Virus record (IMG/VR): IMGVR_UViG_3300042520_002054
Location: 56,709 to 120,708 of that record
Length of the DNA: 64,000 nt
Source: a virus
Strand: one strand, 5' to 3'
The translations under genes and the position numbers were made by a program. The notes beneath the pieces were generated by a model. The model made no database searches and was not told the origin of the DNA. It saw only the letters and a program-made list of their open reading frames with translations. How positions within the stretch are numbered: position 1 is the first letter of the stretch; each line of letters starts with the position of its first letter. Below, one piece after another: positions 34,201 through 46,900 of the stretch.

Positions 34201-37200
34201 ATCAAAGTCTTCCTCATCAATTAATTCTTCATTACCAAAACCTACACTATCAAGAATAACTTCTCGTTCCATATATAGAAGCTCAAGCTTTTCTTTAATT
34301 TCAGGAGAAAGTTTAGACAGATACTCATAGTAAACATCAATATAGGGTAGCGACGAGTTTTCTCTCATCCAGTTTGTATGATCACGAGTAATATTCTCTT
34401 TCTCACGAATTAGAGATGCTACTTCTAGTTTTAACTTTTCGTATGCTTCTTTATTCTTTTCTTGAGCTGCTTTATCCCGTTCTTTTTTTACCTCATCAAT
34501 CTTAGTACGAATTGCTTTAAGCTGCTGTCTGTAAACATTAAACTTATTATCATAAGACTCACTGCTTGGTTTAACATAGGTAGCAACCTGGTACGAAGCA
34601 GGTTCTCCGTTTTCATTGTAAGACTGAATTGTTCTGATTTCACTTACAAGTGCATTCATTGATTCAACAGATCTTCCTCTTCTGAAATTTTCCAGTAAGG
34701 TTTGTAGTTCAGATTGCTGAATATCATTAATAAATGACGCCTGAGCTTCAGCTTGAGAATCTTTTAAGAAATTTGTAAATGCAGCAATAGCAAGATCACT
34801 GTTACCTGCAGATGAAATAAATTGATCTGGTGAGATTCCCAAAAAGCTAATCAATTTCGGATTACTTGCACCGATATAAAGAATACTGTCAGGATCAGTT
34901 GTTCCCTCAATTACTTTTTTGATACTTTCTGTATCATAGTTAAACCCGGTTTCATAGATAAGTTTTAATCTTTTCAGCTCAAGTTGTTTTACTTCAATAG
35001 CATTTACAATCCCTTTTTTACTAGGATCTAACTTATCCATTACTTCATTGTAAGCTTCCTTATTTAAATATTTTAGAGCTTTAAGTTTTAGTTTATCTAA
35101 ACCTTTAAGTGGTACACCGTTGATAAGATTTTGAATTTCTTCTTCTAGCTTTTTAATTTTTGGTTCTAGAGCTAGTCGCATATCTTCACCAACAGCTTCA
35201 AATGTCTTTTCTGAAAATGTACTTTGAATCATCTTAACAAAAAGAGGTACAGCATATTCTCTGTAATCTGCTTGCATGATATCAATCTTTGCAGAAAGAT
35301 CTTTAACCACCTGGTACATATAACCAGTTTTTTCAATCTTACCGTCAAACTCAGCTCTATTAATTTGGTTTTCAACCAAACGCATGATCTCTCTGGTATT
35401 ATCAAGCATCTTCTTGTAAACAAGAATCTTTCTTGATTTTGCAACTTCATCTGATATTGTCAGAGCATCTTTAAAATTCTTGAGCATATTGTTGATATCG
35501 ATATCCATCTGTTCAACAACACGAGCAAATTTTAATGATGCAGTTACGTCACCACCTTTTTCAATAATATCCCTGAATGTTTTTAAGGTTTCAATTCTTT
35601 TATTGATTGTATCAATCTCTTCTTCGTAACCTTCTTTAGACTTAAGACTAGAACGCTCTGCATACAACGCATCAATATTATCAGATACTGCTTTTTTCAA
35701 AGAATTGGTAAAAGCATTGTATTGATCAGGTGTCATATCAAAAGCCATTCGCTCTTCATTAACTTGCTGACCACTTTCTTCTGACTCACCAATCTCAACA
35801 TACTTTGATACAACTTTCTTAATCTTATCGTATTCTCTTGCACCAATTTCAGAAAATGCTGCACTACGGTTATCCCCTTCAATGTTAACCATACCTGCAT
35901 ATTCGTAGAAGTTTCCTTCAAACTTCTGAACTGCAAATCCCTGGTAAATTTTATTAATGTCAGCTTGATATATAAGTGCAATGATTTCTTTCTTACCTAC
36001 ATTGATACCATTCTGTCTAAGCATATATTCATATGCAAGTAACTGCGCATTCCAAGTATCATATGTAGATCTCTTTTGACCTTGGAATTCAACAGCAGTT
36101 CCATTTGTAGAATTGATTTTTATCTTGTTATTTGCAAGCTCTTTATAGACTCTGTTAATATTAAAGTCTGTTGTCCCGTCTTTTTGAGGTACTACAAGTT
36201 GTTTAACCTTTTTTGTTTTAAAGTCAACAATATGAAGTTGTCCAGTAATATCAATGACAACCATATCCAATCTTCCCAGCATCATAGTTCTGCCGGTTTC
36301 TGATGTAGTCACACTAGCACCAACAGTAAGCTCTGGAAGAATAATATTACTTGCAGAAACATTAGATCCCAAAACATCAATAACCTGAAGAGCCATTTCA
36401 AACATCTCTTCATCTTTAAGGTTTTGTATTTGGAATGGATTCTTCTTACGGTATTTTTCTAAAACTTCTTCAAACTTTTCCTTAGACAAAATCTCTCTCA
36501 AACGCTTGTTTTCTTTTGTTGCAGCTTCTTGTACCTCTTCTAGAATACTGTGCATAAATGTTCCAAACTCTTTAAAGTCTGTATAGTCTTGCACTGTTGT
36601 AAATTCAGATGAACCAATAAATCCACTAACGCTTACAGACTCTAAGGGTTTTCTACCTTGTGCTTCAGCTTCTAAGCTATCTCTAAAAAACTTTGCATTC
36701 TTTTCAGCATTGTCTAAAAGTTTTTGAATAGTCTCTACTTGTTTAGCATTTTGCTTAACTCTAGAATTTGACAATACATTCTTTAGTGTATCAATCTGAG
36801 AGTTTATTCTATCCAGTTTAAACTGCGTATTACTTCTGCGAAGGTTTTCGTCAGGCTGACTATTAAATAAATCATTAACCTGTTTTGCTTCATCTAAGTT
36901 ATATGCAGTTCCAGATTGATTATAGTTTATATAAAACTCAACTTCAGCTGTATTAATAAGTACAGCTAAGTTTTCAAAAGTCATCTTTTCAGGAAGCTTT
37001 GAAATATCAATTACTCTGTTTCCTCTGCTGTTAACTAAATAAACAATTTCAGAAATAAGATTTTTTAACCAACCAAAGAATTGCTCCATCAATTGTGTAA
37101 ATTGATTAGCGGGTCTGGTTTCATTTTCTTTAAACTCTTGCTTTACAGCACGTTGTAACATCTGAGTTACAAATTCTTTATTGATATCGAGTGCTGTATA

Positions 37201-37902
37201 TCCTGTACCATTCTTATAACGGTTTGCAATGGTATTGTAAAAATCAATGTCAAGTTGCTTACCTGTACGAAGTAATTGATCAAACAGTGAACGATTTTCA
37301 CTGTAGAGAGCATTTACAAATGGGTGAAGTACTTCTTCAATTGCAATAGATGTATTAGCTCTACCATTTACTAAATAAACAGTACCATTCTTAAAGAATC
37401 CATTAATGCGATCTACATTAACACCATGCTCTGACTGAACCAAATCCTGAGGATTAACAAAAGAAACCTTTAATCCAGGAAATACCTCAGACATTCTATC
37501 AAGAGTTTTCTGAATAGTCTCTTGTTGTTCTGATTCTCTTAATTGTTTTGCACGAATTTGCGGTGTAACAATCCCGGTTATATTTGCTTGAGGAGAACTA
37601 AAGCTAACTTCATATAGAGATTCACCATAAGTATAATATGGTTTATAGTACAAGCCAACTCCTTTAACTTCAGGAGAAGTTGTCCATTTTCTCAAACCAT
37701 CTAATTGTTTTGGTGTAGCAAGATAACGTCCAGGAGATAACTGATTCAGTCTAAATGCTTTAGCAATATTAACATCTCTATTACTGATTTTGTAGTCTGT
37801 CAAATTATATTGTGCAGACTCAATCACCTCATTTTCAAGAAGATCTTTAATATCGTTCTCGTTGTATTCTTGTCCGTTATATATGAATTTACAAGTGCTC
37901 AT
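31204..37902 (-). CDS. giant virion protein with PD-(D/E)XK nuclease and degenerate zincin (2232 aa)
   Basis: A 2232-aa protein, probably packaged and injected with the polymerase. Residues about 150-210 hold a zincin-like element, TVYLVNGRA...IEEVLHPFV, where H193 is kept but the first His of HExxH is Glu189. From about 440 to 620 is a PD-(D/E)XK nuclease: GTFMHSILEEV helix, LGRLDMVVID (D546), HIVDFKTKK (D560-x-K562), then WNAQLLAYEYML. A long Glu/Lys-rich coiled-coil region follows (about 700-1500). A hydrophobic stretch near 2067-2086 (AGIMLTALSLLLLSYV) could be membrane-spanning. Nothing similar is visible in small proteins of the window. In crAss-like phages, large proteins next to the RNAP are virion cargo. 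Domain calls are good; function in entry is inferred. Confidence 0.72.
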   Translation of the reverse strand: MSTCKFIYNGQEYNENDIKDLLENEVIESAQYNLTDYKISNRDVNIAKAFRLNQLSPGRYLATPKQLDGLRKWTTSPEVKGVGLYYKPYYTYGESLYEVSFSSPQANITGIVTPQIRAKQLRESEQQETIQKTLDRMSEVFPGLKVSFVNPQDLVQSEHGVNVDRINGFFKNGTVYLVNGRANTSIAIEEVLHPFVNALYSENRSLFDQLLRTGKQLDIDFYNTIANRYKNGTGYTALDINKEFVTQMLQRAVKQEFKENETRPANQFTQLMEQFFGWLKNLISEIVYLVNSRGNRVIDISKLPEKMTFENLAVLINTAEVEFYINYNQSGTAYNLDEAKQVNDLFNSQPDENLRRSNTQFKLDRINSQIDTLKNVLSNSRVKQNAKQVETIQKLLDNAEKNAKFFRDSLEAEAQGRKPLESVSVSGFIGSSEFTTVQDYTDFKEFGTFMHSILEEVQEAATKENKRLREILSKEKFEEVLEKYRKKNPFQIQNLKDEEMFEMALQVIDVLGSNVSASNIILPELTVGASVTTSETGRTMMLGRLDMVVIDITGQLHIVDFKTKKVKQLVVPQKDGTTDFNINRVYKELANNKIKINSTNGTAVEFQGQKRSTYDTWNAQLLAYEYMLRQNGINVGKKEIIALIYQADINKIYQGFAVQKFEGNFYEYAGMVNIEGDNRSAAFSEIGAREYDKIKKVVSKYVEIGESEESGQQVNEERMAFDMTPDQYNAFTNSLKKAVSDNIDALYAERSSLKSKEGYEEEIDTINKRIETLKTFRDIIEKGGDVTASLKFARVVEQMDIDINNMLKNFKDALTISDEVAKSRKILVYKKMLDNTREIMRLVENQINRAEFDGKIEKTGYMYQVVKDLSAKIDIMQADYREYAVPLFVKMIQSTFSEKTFEAVGEDMRLALEPKIKKLEEEIQNLINGVPLKGLDKLKLKALKYLNKEAYNEVMDKLDPSKKGIVNAIEVKQLELKRLKLIYETGFNYDTESIKKVIEGTTDPDSILYIGASNPKLISFLGISPDQFISSAGNSDLAIAAFTNFLKDSQAEAQASFINDIQQSELQTLLENFRRGRSVESMNALVSEIRTIQSYNENGEPASYQVATYVKPSSESYDNKFNVYRQQLKAIRTKIDEVKKERDKAAQEKNKEAYEKLKLEVASLIREKENITRDHTNWMRENSSLPYIDVYYEYLSKLSPEIKEKLELLYMEREVILDSVGFGNEELIDEEDFDRMREIDIEIKKLRNDAAKQDAQYQEYIDALNTLFVYDINQNLFDRVYNRKKLEYANNPEMLRKWEEENMVTVPNTAYFEALESIYSEIESITEGLSNPELKNLFERRRQIMSPYKRDGQFDPRYLSEKDRNDLDAITQEIENLKEANKSFNIFRFLTDEESQRLRDLSAELRNISTQRLNKFYEQEREERKNNLLRAKSAMDEARTRLEDAIAANDNIRIETSSTDLAFAEVQFQAEEKLFAKWYNQHHYTPYVSIVEQDLQFAATKLFLYDRVPGDPQYMEKRPSSKYTIRKLSEEAYNKDYQELADGTPLPKGLKLVNGVVEIIPGYENSDNINSKYVNLSKDKAAFDYYNAFMKMFFDMQKKTTGKVLGYKVPASKATLIENIVAKGFGKGISGELSKMRDNFFAVRVSEEDAVTNLYGDMGPDAIRFRFNDQYNTNLQTVDAINAGAKWLFESYINQAMTDVQPTAEHILNLVGDFRRELEIRNSNTAADKKRIQDLSKLEELLQFEKRKFISGQYEEDTNRRAKKALNGLFKIASFGRLGFDVAAQFKNFMSGNIQAFLATHNSGHYGVQDYRWAKSQIYGYNGFFRKYLSDWGKLGNLSVETMMYRMYNPAQKDYIKYLNLTTGSKSRRVAEKFSSIQELAYALQDKGDTEVSMTVWLAVMNSYKFAVIDPITGEEQKDENGDTIMVSAYEAYTQTPDGKLIIRSDVNFTKDDEKRLRRIVYSESRRAQGAYAKSDMTSVEQTLVGKMMYFFKKYLVPQAINRLGNLRANWEGEEAAMGYWRALLAIGNLYSYKEMGKHLLLGGFSPRLTKNSPVNAFYSRKAAQASKEFYAGIMLTALSLLLLSYVRRKKDDDEELGMWEGNAIRLIWGLKQETASLTPLPGIGSFDEYLRNFSQVTNLVNDGLKLYKTSEHLAAYMLMGSYDLVGADRPDPDDDSIMAGIFRRGTYQRRVGFYEKDTPKLYKDIADLTGYKNVRDFFDPNYRISIMQKSQ

Positions 37903-37911
37903 AGGATAACA

Positions 37912-40900
37912 TTAGCATTTAGTTTCAATTTCACCATTATTGGTTTTGTCAGTCAACTCTTTAGAAGCAATATCTGGTGTCTTTGCTTCTGGTGTTACGC
38001 TTGCAGGTAAATCTTTTGTACCCTGCGCATATCCAATAAAGGAATTAATCTCTTGTCTGGTAAATCCAGATAGACTCATTCCATCAATAGATACAGGTTG
38101 GTATAACTGATACTCAGCTTGCACACCTAATACAGCTCCAGCAGTATCAATAGTTTGACTTAATAGCTCAGAAATAGGTGTAATATCAGATTTATCAGTT
38201 GTTCTAAGCTTAGTTAAAACAAATATTTCTCCATTATTATTTCTCATCATTGCAGGGAACTCATAGCGATTAGATGTATAATCTTCCATACGAACTCCTA
38301 AAGGTGCAACCTGAGCGTTCATTAAATTTCGGTTTTCACCTTCATAAGAACGCATATCTAAAGAAATAACATATTTACCTTCGCCAAGATCTTTGATAAT
38401 ATTGTCTGAAAAAGCAAAACCTTTTTTGTTAGTTCTGATATTATCTACACCAAATATCTTCTTTGCCATTACAGCATCCTGAATATATAGTGCATTAAGT
38501 GCAGGTATTTTTGTTGACTTACTTACTGAAGCAGCATCAATCATTTTTACATACAACTGATACATTACATCTTTAACAGTGCGTTTACCGTCAAAGAACT
38601 TTTCAAAACCAGCTCTACTTGAAATAGATTCAATTAATTGTTCTGTATAAGTATTAAGATTTTTGTACAGGTCAGTATTAATATACTGTCCAAAGTTACT
38701 AGCTTTTCTACCCATACCATTACGAATAATTTCATGGAAGAAAAGTTTTACTGCAATTTTTCTTGCTCTTGGGTCAACACTCTTAAGTAATGCGTTATAT
38801 CCATCAATGATATCTTCTTTTATTTCTGGTACAAGTTTTGCTTTTGTATTCATCTGTAAGATGTAGTAAGATCTACTCGTACCCGCATCTTCTTTAGAAC
38901 GAATGCTAATTGTTCTGACAAATGGGTTTGTAGAATATTGATCATTCAAGTATTCCAAATCTTCTTCAAGAGTTGTAAACTTAGATGTATCTGATACACT
39001 GCCAAACCAAAACTCAGGTCTGAACATTTCCTTCATAGTGTCTTTCAAGAATTGCTCATCAGCTGTAGCTCCTGGATTTTCTGCTTCAACACGCATTTTA
39101 TCCAAAATAAGAGTACCTATAATGACATCTGCCATTTCCTCTTGTTCTTGGAATATGTTACCGAATAAGTTTCTTAAAGATGTCAGCGGATTGCTTCTTG
39201 ACAACATGATTCTTGACAATTGTGCATTCATGTCGCTTACAGCTTGTGCTAAAGGGTTCCAAACAGTTTCACCTTTAAACAACTCAGAACTATTCTGGAA
39301 GATACCTGTATTGTTTTTTAATCTACTAATAGACTTACTAAATCTATCAACCATTGCTGCACTTGGCTTAATACGCTTAAACAAGTTAACAATTCTGCCA
39401 GCATCCATGATACCAAAAGACTGTGCTGCTTGTTTAGCATATAGATCCAAAAGAATGTATTTCTGAGCTTCTAAACTTAAAGGTTCACCAGACTTGGTAG
39501 TAATTGAGTATCCAAGTTCTGCAGGTGTAAGAAGCTTTGCGTCAAGTCTTTCACTACTAATAGATTCCGGTGTTGTATACTTAATGCTAATATTTCCAAA
39601 AGATATATTTCTAGCATTTGCAGACAAAATCTTAGCGGCAGTCAAATCTTTGACAACCTGATCCGTAAGTAACTTTCTCTTCTCGCTGTTAACCTCTTTA
39701 TAGAACATCTTAGTATATGTGCCATTAATCTCTGAGTCTTTAACAGAATCAACTGCGTTAATAACTTCGGGAAGCATATTTGTAAACACCGCCATTTCAA
39801 GTGGTAGACCTAAACCGATCATTGCAAGTGTAACATTCAAGTTAACATCATTAAGTTGCAATAAGGCAGGAATAGGATCTTTTGCACCGTCAGCAAACAT
39901 ACCCAAAGCGTTACCTACTAGTTGAATTGCTCTGTAAGATTCATTACCTCCAAAAGAATCGTAAAACTTAGAACTTCCAGATTCGTCTGTCAAGAACCAA
40001 ATTCTTTCATCAGATTTTAATCTAAGTTTATTAGCACCTACAAGAGCTAAAAACTTGTTGAAGTTTGCAGTAATACCAATTCCATCCTTATTTACAGCAT
40101 TAAGTCTGTTAACATTAATAACACCATCAATACTGAAGGCATTGTACTTTGCAGCAATTGTTTCTGGTGAAAGACCTAATATATTAACAGCCAAGTTTTT
40201 AAACATACTTGGATCAGATCTTTCTTCAGAATATAAACTTTCAAATACAATTTTATTACTAATGATACCCAGCTTAGCATCAAGATTTTGATTCTGATAT
40301 GTTTCTACGGGAATCTGAGGATTTTCTCTAAACATATCAACTGTATAGGGTAATCCATTTGCTGCAAGAACTAGCTGAACTGCATTAATGTAATTGTAAA
40401 GTTTTACAAATGCTTTTTTATCTAAATCACTGAACTGTGATTCAAGTAATTCAGTTTGTCGTTTTGCTTGTCTAAGTCTTGATGAAAGTTCTCCTTGTAG
40501 TTTCCAGTCAGCAACCTCTTCGTTCGACTCATTTGTTGTTCTTACTGCAAGGTATTCTTCAAAAGCCTGTTTCTGAATGTTCTCGGCTTCCCATACTTTT
40601 GCAACATCTGTCATTGTAGGAAGACCCATCAATTCCATTACACGTTCAGTGTCCTCGTCATAAACAACTTCGTTATCCTTTCTTGCTTCAAATGTCTCCT
40701 GCATTAGCTCTCTGTGAGCTTTGGAAACTTCATTGCGGAATACTGAATTACTTCCAATAGAATTAATAAGTTCAAGGAACTGGGCTTCTGTTCTATTTAC
40801 TTCAGTATATCCTGTATAATCTCCGTACACATGTTTTTTACCAGTTGCATCATTGTAAGAAGCATAACCATGTGCATATAGTGAGTCAATGTCAAGGTCA

Positions 40901-43900
40901 GAACCGGCGAGCAAGTGAACGAGCTGAGGTACTATAATAGTATTTTTATAAGATGCATCAATGAAGTCTACAATTTTAAATGCTATCATTGAACGCTTAT
41001 CTTCTGTAGGAATACGTGTAGCAAATGCTTTTGTCATCTTTTCTTTGAAGAGATTGTATTCTTCAAAAGATTTAAACTCCGGCATTGGTACAATTACTTC
41101 TACAAAATATGTAGTATTACCATTTGCATCTACTTCAGTTGTAATTCCAGGGTACCTTGTTCCGTATCTAGACTCATCTAAATACTGCATGTACTGACCA
41201 TTACTTTCAGCAATATCTTGCTCTAAGGAATCAATAACACGTCCTGTTTCTCTATCAAAGAGTAATTTATATCCAAAACTAGTTGCATGGAAATACTTAC
41301 CACCTTTTACTTTTTCGTCAAATACTTTATTACTGTAGTGACTAAAGAAGTAATATTGGAATGTTTTTCTTATAACTGGAAGGTTAACATTAAACTTAGG
41401 TTTACCATCCTGAGTCTCAAAGAATTTCAACATGTTACTGTCAGCTCCCTGATCTACAAGTGCTTCACGAATTGTATCTACTAACTCACCAACATTAATG
41501 TTACCATTTTCGTCACGCAGTGCTTTTAGCATAAACTGCAAACGTGAGTTTGTAGATCTAGCTAATGTAGTATTGTACTTAGAAAGTATTTCAGCTAGTT
41601 GAGTAGTTTCATTAGTAACCCTTTCTCTATCTTCTACTGAAGACTCTGCAAGCATTCTATCAATTGTGTGCTGTATGTCAGCTGGTAATAGAATTTTAGC
41701 TTGAACTGAGGCTTTAGAATCTTCAGAAATACCACTTGTTTCTACCTGGTTAAACTTAAATCTTGCATCAACACGGTAACTACTTCTGTTTAAAGAAATA
41801 TAATTACCATTTCTTTCCTCCATGCTTACAGGAAGACTGGTGACTTTTTTAGAAGCTGTGGTATCCATCAACATATCTATTTGATGGTACTCCATTGCAT
41901 TTAACAAGTCATGAAGTTTCTGACGATGAGGTCTAGGAATCCAGAATCCGTGTATTGTATTATACAGTTCTCTAATCTGATTTTGAATTAGTTCATATTC
42001 TGTATTACCGGGTTCAATCATTCTAGCTCTTTGACGCAAATCATAAATTGAACGATAAGCATTTTCTAAAGTAGCTCGTTCTTCTTCACTAGTTACGTTA
42101 AGTACACTAACATCTGTCCTATTAATAATATGCTCTGACTGCTTGAAATAGTTTTCACGACCGGCATGAACTGTTTTAAATGAGTTTAATACAATTCGAT
42201 TATCTTCTAAATAATTTATTTCAGTAGGAGTGAGCTTTCTGTAATTCGCTTGAATAAGAAGATTACGTGCTTTCTCAGGTAATCTACCAGTCTCCTGATA
42301 AAAGTCAATTCTATGCATTAGTAATGTCAAAGACTGACCATCAAATACTTTTTCTCTACCTCTTTCTTCTTGAATAATACCTTCTTCGTTAGTAAGGTTT
42401 TCAAACAACTGTCTTACAGAGTCATCTTCTATTTCATCTATACTATCATATTGACCAGCAAGAATATTATTTCTGTCTAGCAACATAGTAATATCATCAA
42501 CGTGAGCTACATTATACCACCCACGTTTCATTGTACTACCTGCAGCAAGAAGAGACTTATTACGTTTAAAGTAGTCAATAGTATTTTTAATACCCATTGC
42601 TCTATCACCGTCAATTAATTGATTTACAAATAAGCTGTTAATCAAGTAATTGAAATAATAGTCTTTTAAGAATTGCTCGTCACCATTAATACCCAAATCT
42701 TTATTTGTAAAGTATACGGATTGAAAAGCAGCACCTCTAGTTGATACCTTGGTTTGCTTAACATCACTGTTGTTAATGGTTCCATTTTTTATTTCTCTAG
42801 GTCTTGAACCACCTTTAAGTACAATAGAACCTTTTTCGTCTTTCTTAATAATATCGTTTGTGAGAAGATTGTTTAAGTATTTGTTAAAAGACTCTTCAGC
42901 ATATAAAGCAAGTTGTTTATCTAATCTACTTTTTACTTCAGCGTCTAAATTCTTAAAGTCAATCTTATCCTCACCCTGACGTTTTGCTATTTCGATAAGT
43001 TCATTTCTTAATGAAGCTCTTTCATATTCATTAGATCCTTCTTCAAAGTTTGTGATAGCTTGACCTGTTAAAAAGAAATCATCAAGATTATTAAACTGAA
43101 ATGCACGTAATTTTTTTGCTTCAGCTAAAGAAGTATCATTCGTGATTATTTCACCATTCTGACCTTTTTTAGCATTGAAATTATTCAAGTAAGTATTTTG
43201 TCCTTGCTCGTATAATGATTCTCTTAAAGATCTTGCTGACCATTCTCTTTGAATCCTATTAAACTCTTGCTGTACAGCAATTCGTAAATACTGAACAGGA
43301 GTATTCTCATAAGACACTTTACCAGCAACAATCTTTGGAGCAAAGTTTATATACATCGCACTAACTAAAAAGTTAGTTTGAGAAGCTTCAAGCTGAGTCA
43401 AATTTCTGTTGAAAACAGTTACCTCGCCAGTTAACGATACTCTTTCATCATTATTAGTTGTCATCTGATGTTCAGATTTCAACTGTGTACGTTGAGAGAA
43501 ATTCATCAACTCTTGCAAATACTGAGATCTTGCATTTAAACCTTTATAATTAGCTGATCTTACTTTCTGACCATTAACTATTTGTTCAACACCAGCATTA
43601 ACACTAACAGAAAGGTTTTCAAAAAATGTTTTAAGAGCAAGTCTTCTTTCAACAGTTTTCTTTTCACCTTCCGCGCTATTCTTTAAAGCAGATGCAATAA
43701 AGAAGTTATCTTCAAACCATGGTTTCAAGTAATCATTGTAATAAATACTTGTTGATAAAGCTTCTTCCAAACCTTTATTTCTAATGTCCTGAAGAAGCAA
43801 GACAGCAGGTGTATATTTTACATATCTGTATACAGGCTTGCCTTCTGCATTAGTAACAACTGATGGAAGTTCTTTTGGGTCCATTTTCAGAACATACTTC

Positions 43901-46900
43901 ATTGCTCTGCGCAAAGAAGCATAGAAACTATCATTTCCAGCTGTTCTAGAACTACTCAACAAGTCTAACTTCTGACCTTGAGTAGTATTAAATCTGACAC
44001 CTTTAGACATGTTTTTAGACATGTCACTAAGATTCTTAAAGAAGTTCTTAGACAGGTATTCGTCACCGTGAGCAAAACTTTCAAAAGCATAGTAATGTCT
44101 AAACACTGTTTCTTCAGTTCTTGGAAGAACTCCATTCTCTTTAACATCAATTGAAAGTAGTGAGAAACGTAATAGTGATTTAGGAATATTAATTCCTAAC
44201 ACCTGCATATTTTTATAAATAGAATTTACTAGCTGCTCTAGTTTTACTTCTTGATTACTCACAATAAGATCTGTGACACGTCCTGTGTTCTGATAAATAC
44301 TTAATGCAAGATTGGAAAGCGTTTCTGCAGCTTTCTTATACTCTTCGTCAGATGCCGACTTAGTATTTGTAGATTTAAGTTTTGCTTCAAGAGCATCCAT
44401 CTTAGACTGCACATCAGCTCTTGTTAACTTTTCAATCTGATTAGATGAAGTAGAAGAAGATATCAATTGATTCTGGTCATCTCTTTCTTCTTTTGTAATC
44501 AATCTGGTAAGTAATGAATCCATTTCAGCATTGTGAAAAGTATCAATTACCTGACTATACAAGAGCAAATCTCCACCAATAGGTTCAAAGTTTTCATTGA
44601 AACGAATATTCTTTTGTAAGACGTTAAACACAGCGTCTAAAGAACGAGCTTCGTCAATGTTTTCATCATATCTATACTGCTCTCCAGCAAGTGCTATTCT
44701 TGGAATAATTTCTTCAGGCATAGCATTAGCTGTAATCTTCATCAATAGATTAAAGATGTTTGATCCATCTACCATTCTAGAATACTTCACACCATTCTCA
44801 TCTTCAGTCTCATATTTAACTAAAGACAAGAATCTTCTCATTTCTCTAGGAAGACCTTCTAGTGGATTAATGTTAAAGAAAGATGCGTCAAGATCAGCAG
44901 ATGAACCAATTTCATCTTCTGTGATATCGAAATCATTTTCATTGAACTCTTCTTGAGTTGTTACATCCTCTTCTTCTCTATGTGCAGGAGTAGTACCATA
45001 GTTGATATGCTTAAGAATACCTTTTACTTGATTGAATAAAACATCAACAGCTTTATCATAAGTTTGAGCTACACCTGTATCATCAATATTATCATACGCC
45101 GGATTACCGGTCATGTTTTCAGCTTTAGCTTGAAAAGGTACTTGCTGACCATCAATGTTGAATTGTAAAACACCATGTGCTAAAACAGCACGCATATCAT
45201 CAAGTCTTGTTTTCCAGTTTGCTAAAATCTGCGAATCTTTTCCAGGATTGTTTACCATCCATGTATCAAGATTAAAGTCAGACATTGCTAAAAGCTTTCT
45301 CTGCAAATCAAACTTATCCTTGAGCGTAAGTTTTATCTCTGGATTAATTTCCGAAAACTCACGAGGATCAAAGTTCATTATTTCATATGCTATTCTATAA
45401 GCAAGCTGCTTTTGATCTTCTACTGGAAGAAAACTAGTTACACGTTTTACAGAACCATCTTCTTTCTGTACAATTCTATGACGAGTTGGTGCAAGTTCAA
45501 ATGCAACAGAACCTGTTTCATAATTACTAATTACGGCTGCATTCTTGTAATATCCTGTAGAAATTCTACCATAAACCTTGTCAATTGTATTAGCATTAGC
45601 TGTAAAGAACTTAATTAAGCCTTTCAACAAACTAAATAATTTAGCAAGGAGACCTACAGGTTTAGATGCTTTAGGTTTTGTCATATAAGATTTAAAACCT
45701 TCAGCTAAAATCTCTTCTGCAATTAAATTTTCTATACGCTCTTTGCTACCAACAACTTTACGACGTTCCGCAAATTTTTTTCTATATTCTTCGCTAAAGT
45801 ACTTTGAATTTTTAGGGTCAGCTTTAACCTGCTTTAAAAGTTTTGATCTTTCTTCAGATGTCATTAATCTTCTGAAGACATGGTGAAAAGCTTCGTGATA
45901 AATTGTACCACCTGATTTAATTGTCTTATTAAGATAGATTACACTATCCTTATACATACCCAAGATAGTACCGTTTGCTTCCACCATTTCAAGAAGTTCT
46001 TGAACTTCTTTTTCTTCTAGAGAAACAGACTTCAAGTTTTCTTGTAACCAAGCTTTTTCAGATTGAAGTCTTTCTTCACTGAAAGGTTCGGTATAGTTAT
46101 CTGAGAAATCTTCTTGTACAGAAAGGATGCTATCCTCAACAGGTATATCTAACCCATTGCTCTGTACCGAAGGAGTATTTGTAATGTTTTCTGATCCAGT
46201 GTTTGTGACTTCTTGAACCGGTGAAACAGAAGTCGTAGAATTCTGGTATGTCGCTTCAAATGCGACTCTACTTGGTTTAGGAGTAAGTACTTGATAGTAC
46301 TTTGTGTTGAATTTACCAATTTTAACATCATTGACACGTAAAGAGTAGTTGAGACCTTCTCCAGGTAAGCCTGGACTAGTTTGAGCAATAATTAGAAAAG
46401 GATTCTTTTTTAAACCGCTTTTCTCGTAAGTTGCTTTAAGTTCGTCACTTCCAGCATTGATTACACCCTCTAAAGTATTTACTAGCGAGTCTACAATGCT
46501 TTTGCTAATTCTTTGTACACTGCTAGAAACTCTTGAGTTATAATTTCTAAGATCAGAATCTTCAGGATGTCTTGCTTGCAGTTTAACTAAATCCGCATAA
46601 AAATCAATTATACCATCAGGAGTATTTACATCGTGAATACCTAGAGATGTATACTTGGATTTTAATTTTTCAGTGACACTATTAGATTTAAATCTATCTA
46701 AACTTTCTTTAATTGTATCAATAGGAAACTCAATGCTAATAGGTGCAATCAAATTACCATAGACTCTCTGCATTGGTTTTACACTGAATACTAATACAGG
46801 TTCATTTTCTTGATTTTTACGAACATTAATATTAATAGCAATACCACCACGAGGATCTATCTGAATACTTTTGGTATTGAACTCAAAGTTTAAATCATTA

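Noticed and set aside
39038-39466. 142-aa plus-strand ORF opposite the RNA polymerase gene
   Set aside because: It lies wholly inside the RNAP coding frame on the other strand, has Ser/Leu-rich composition typical of an antisense shadow, and no promoter or start context.
44597-44956. 119-aa plus-strand ORF opposite the RNA polymerase gene
   Set aside because: Antisense shadow of the same giant gene, without conserved motifs or a plausible leader.
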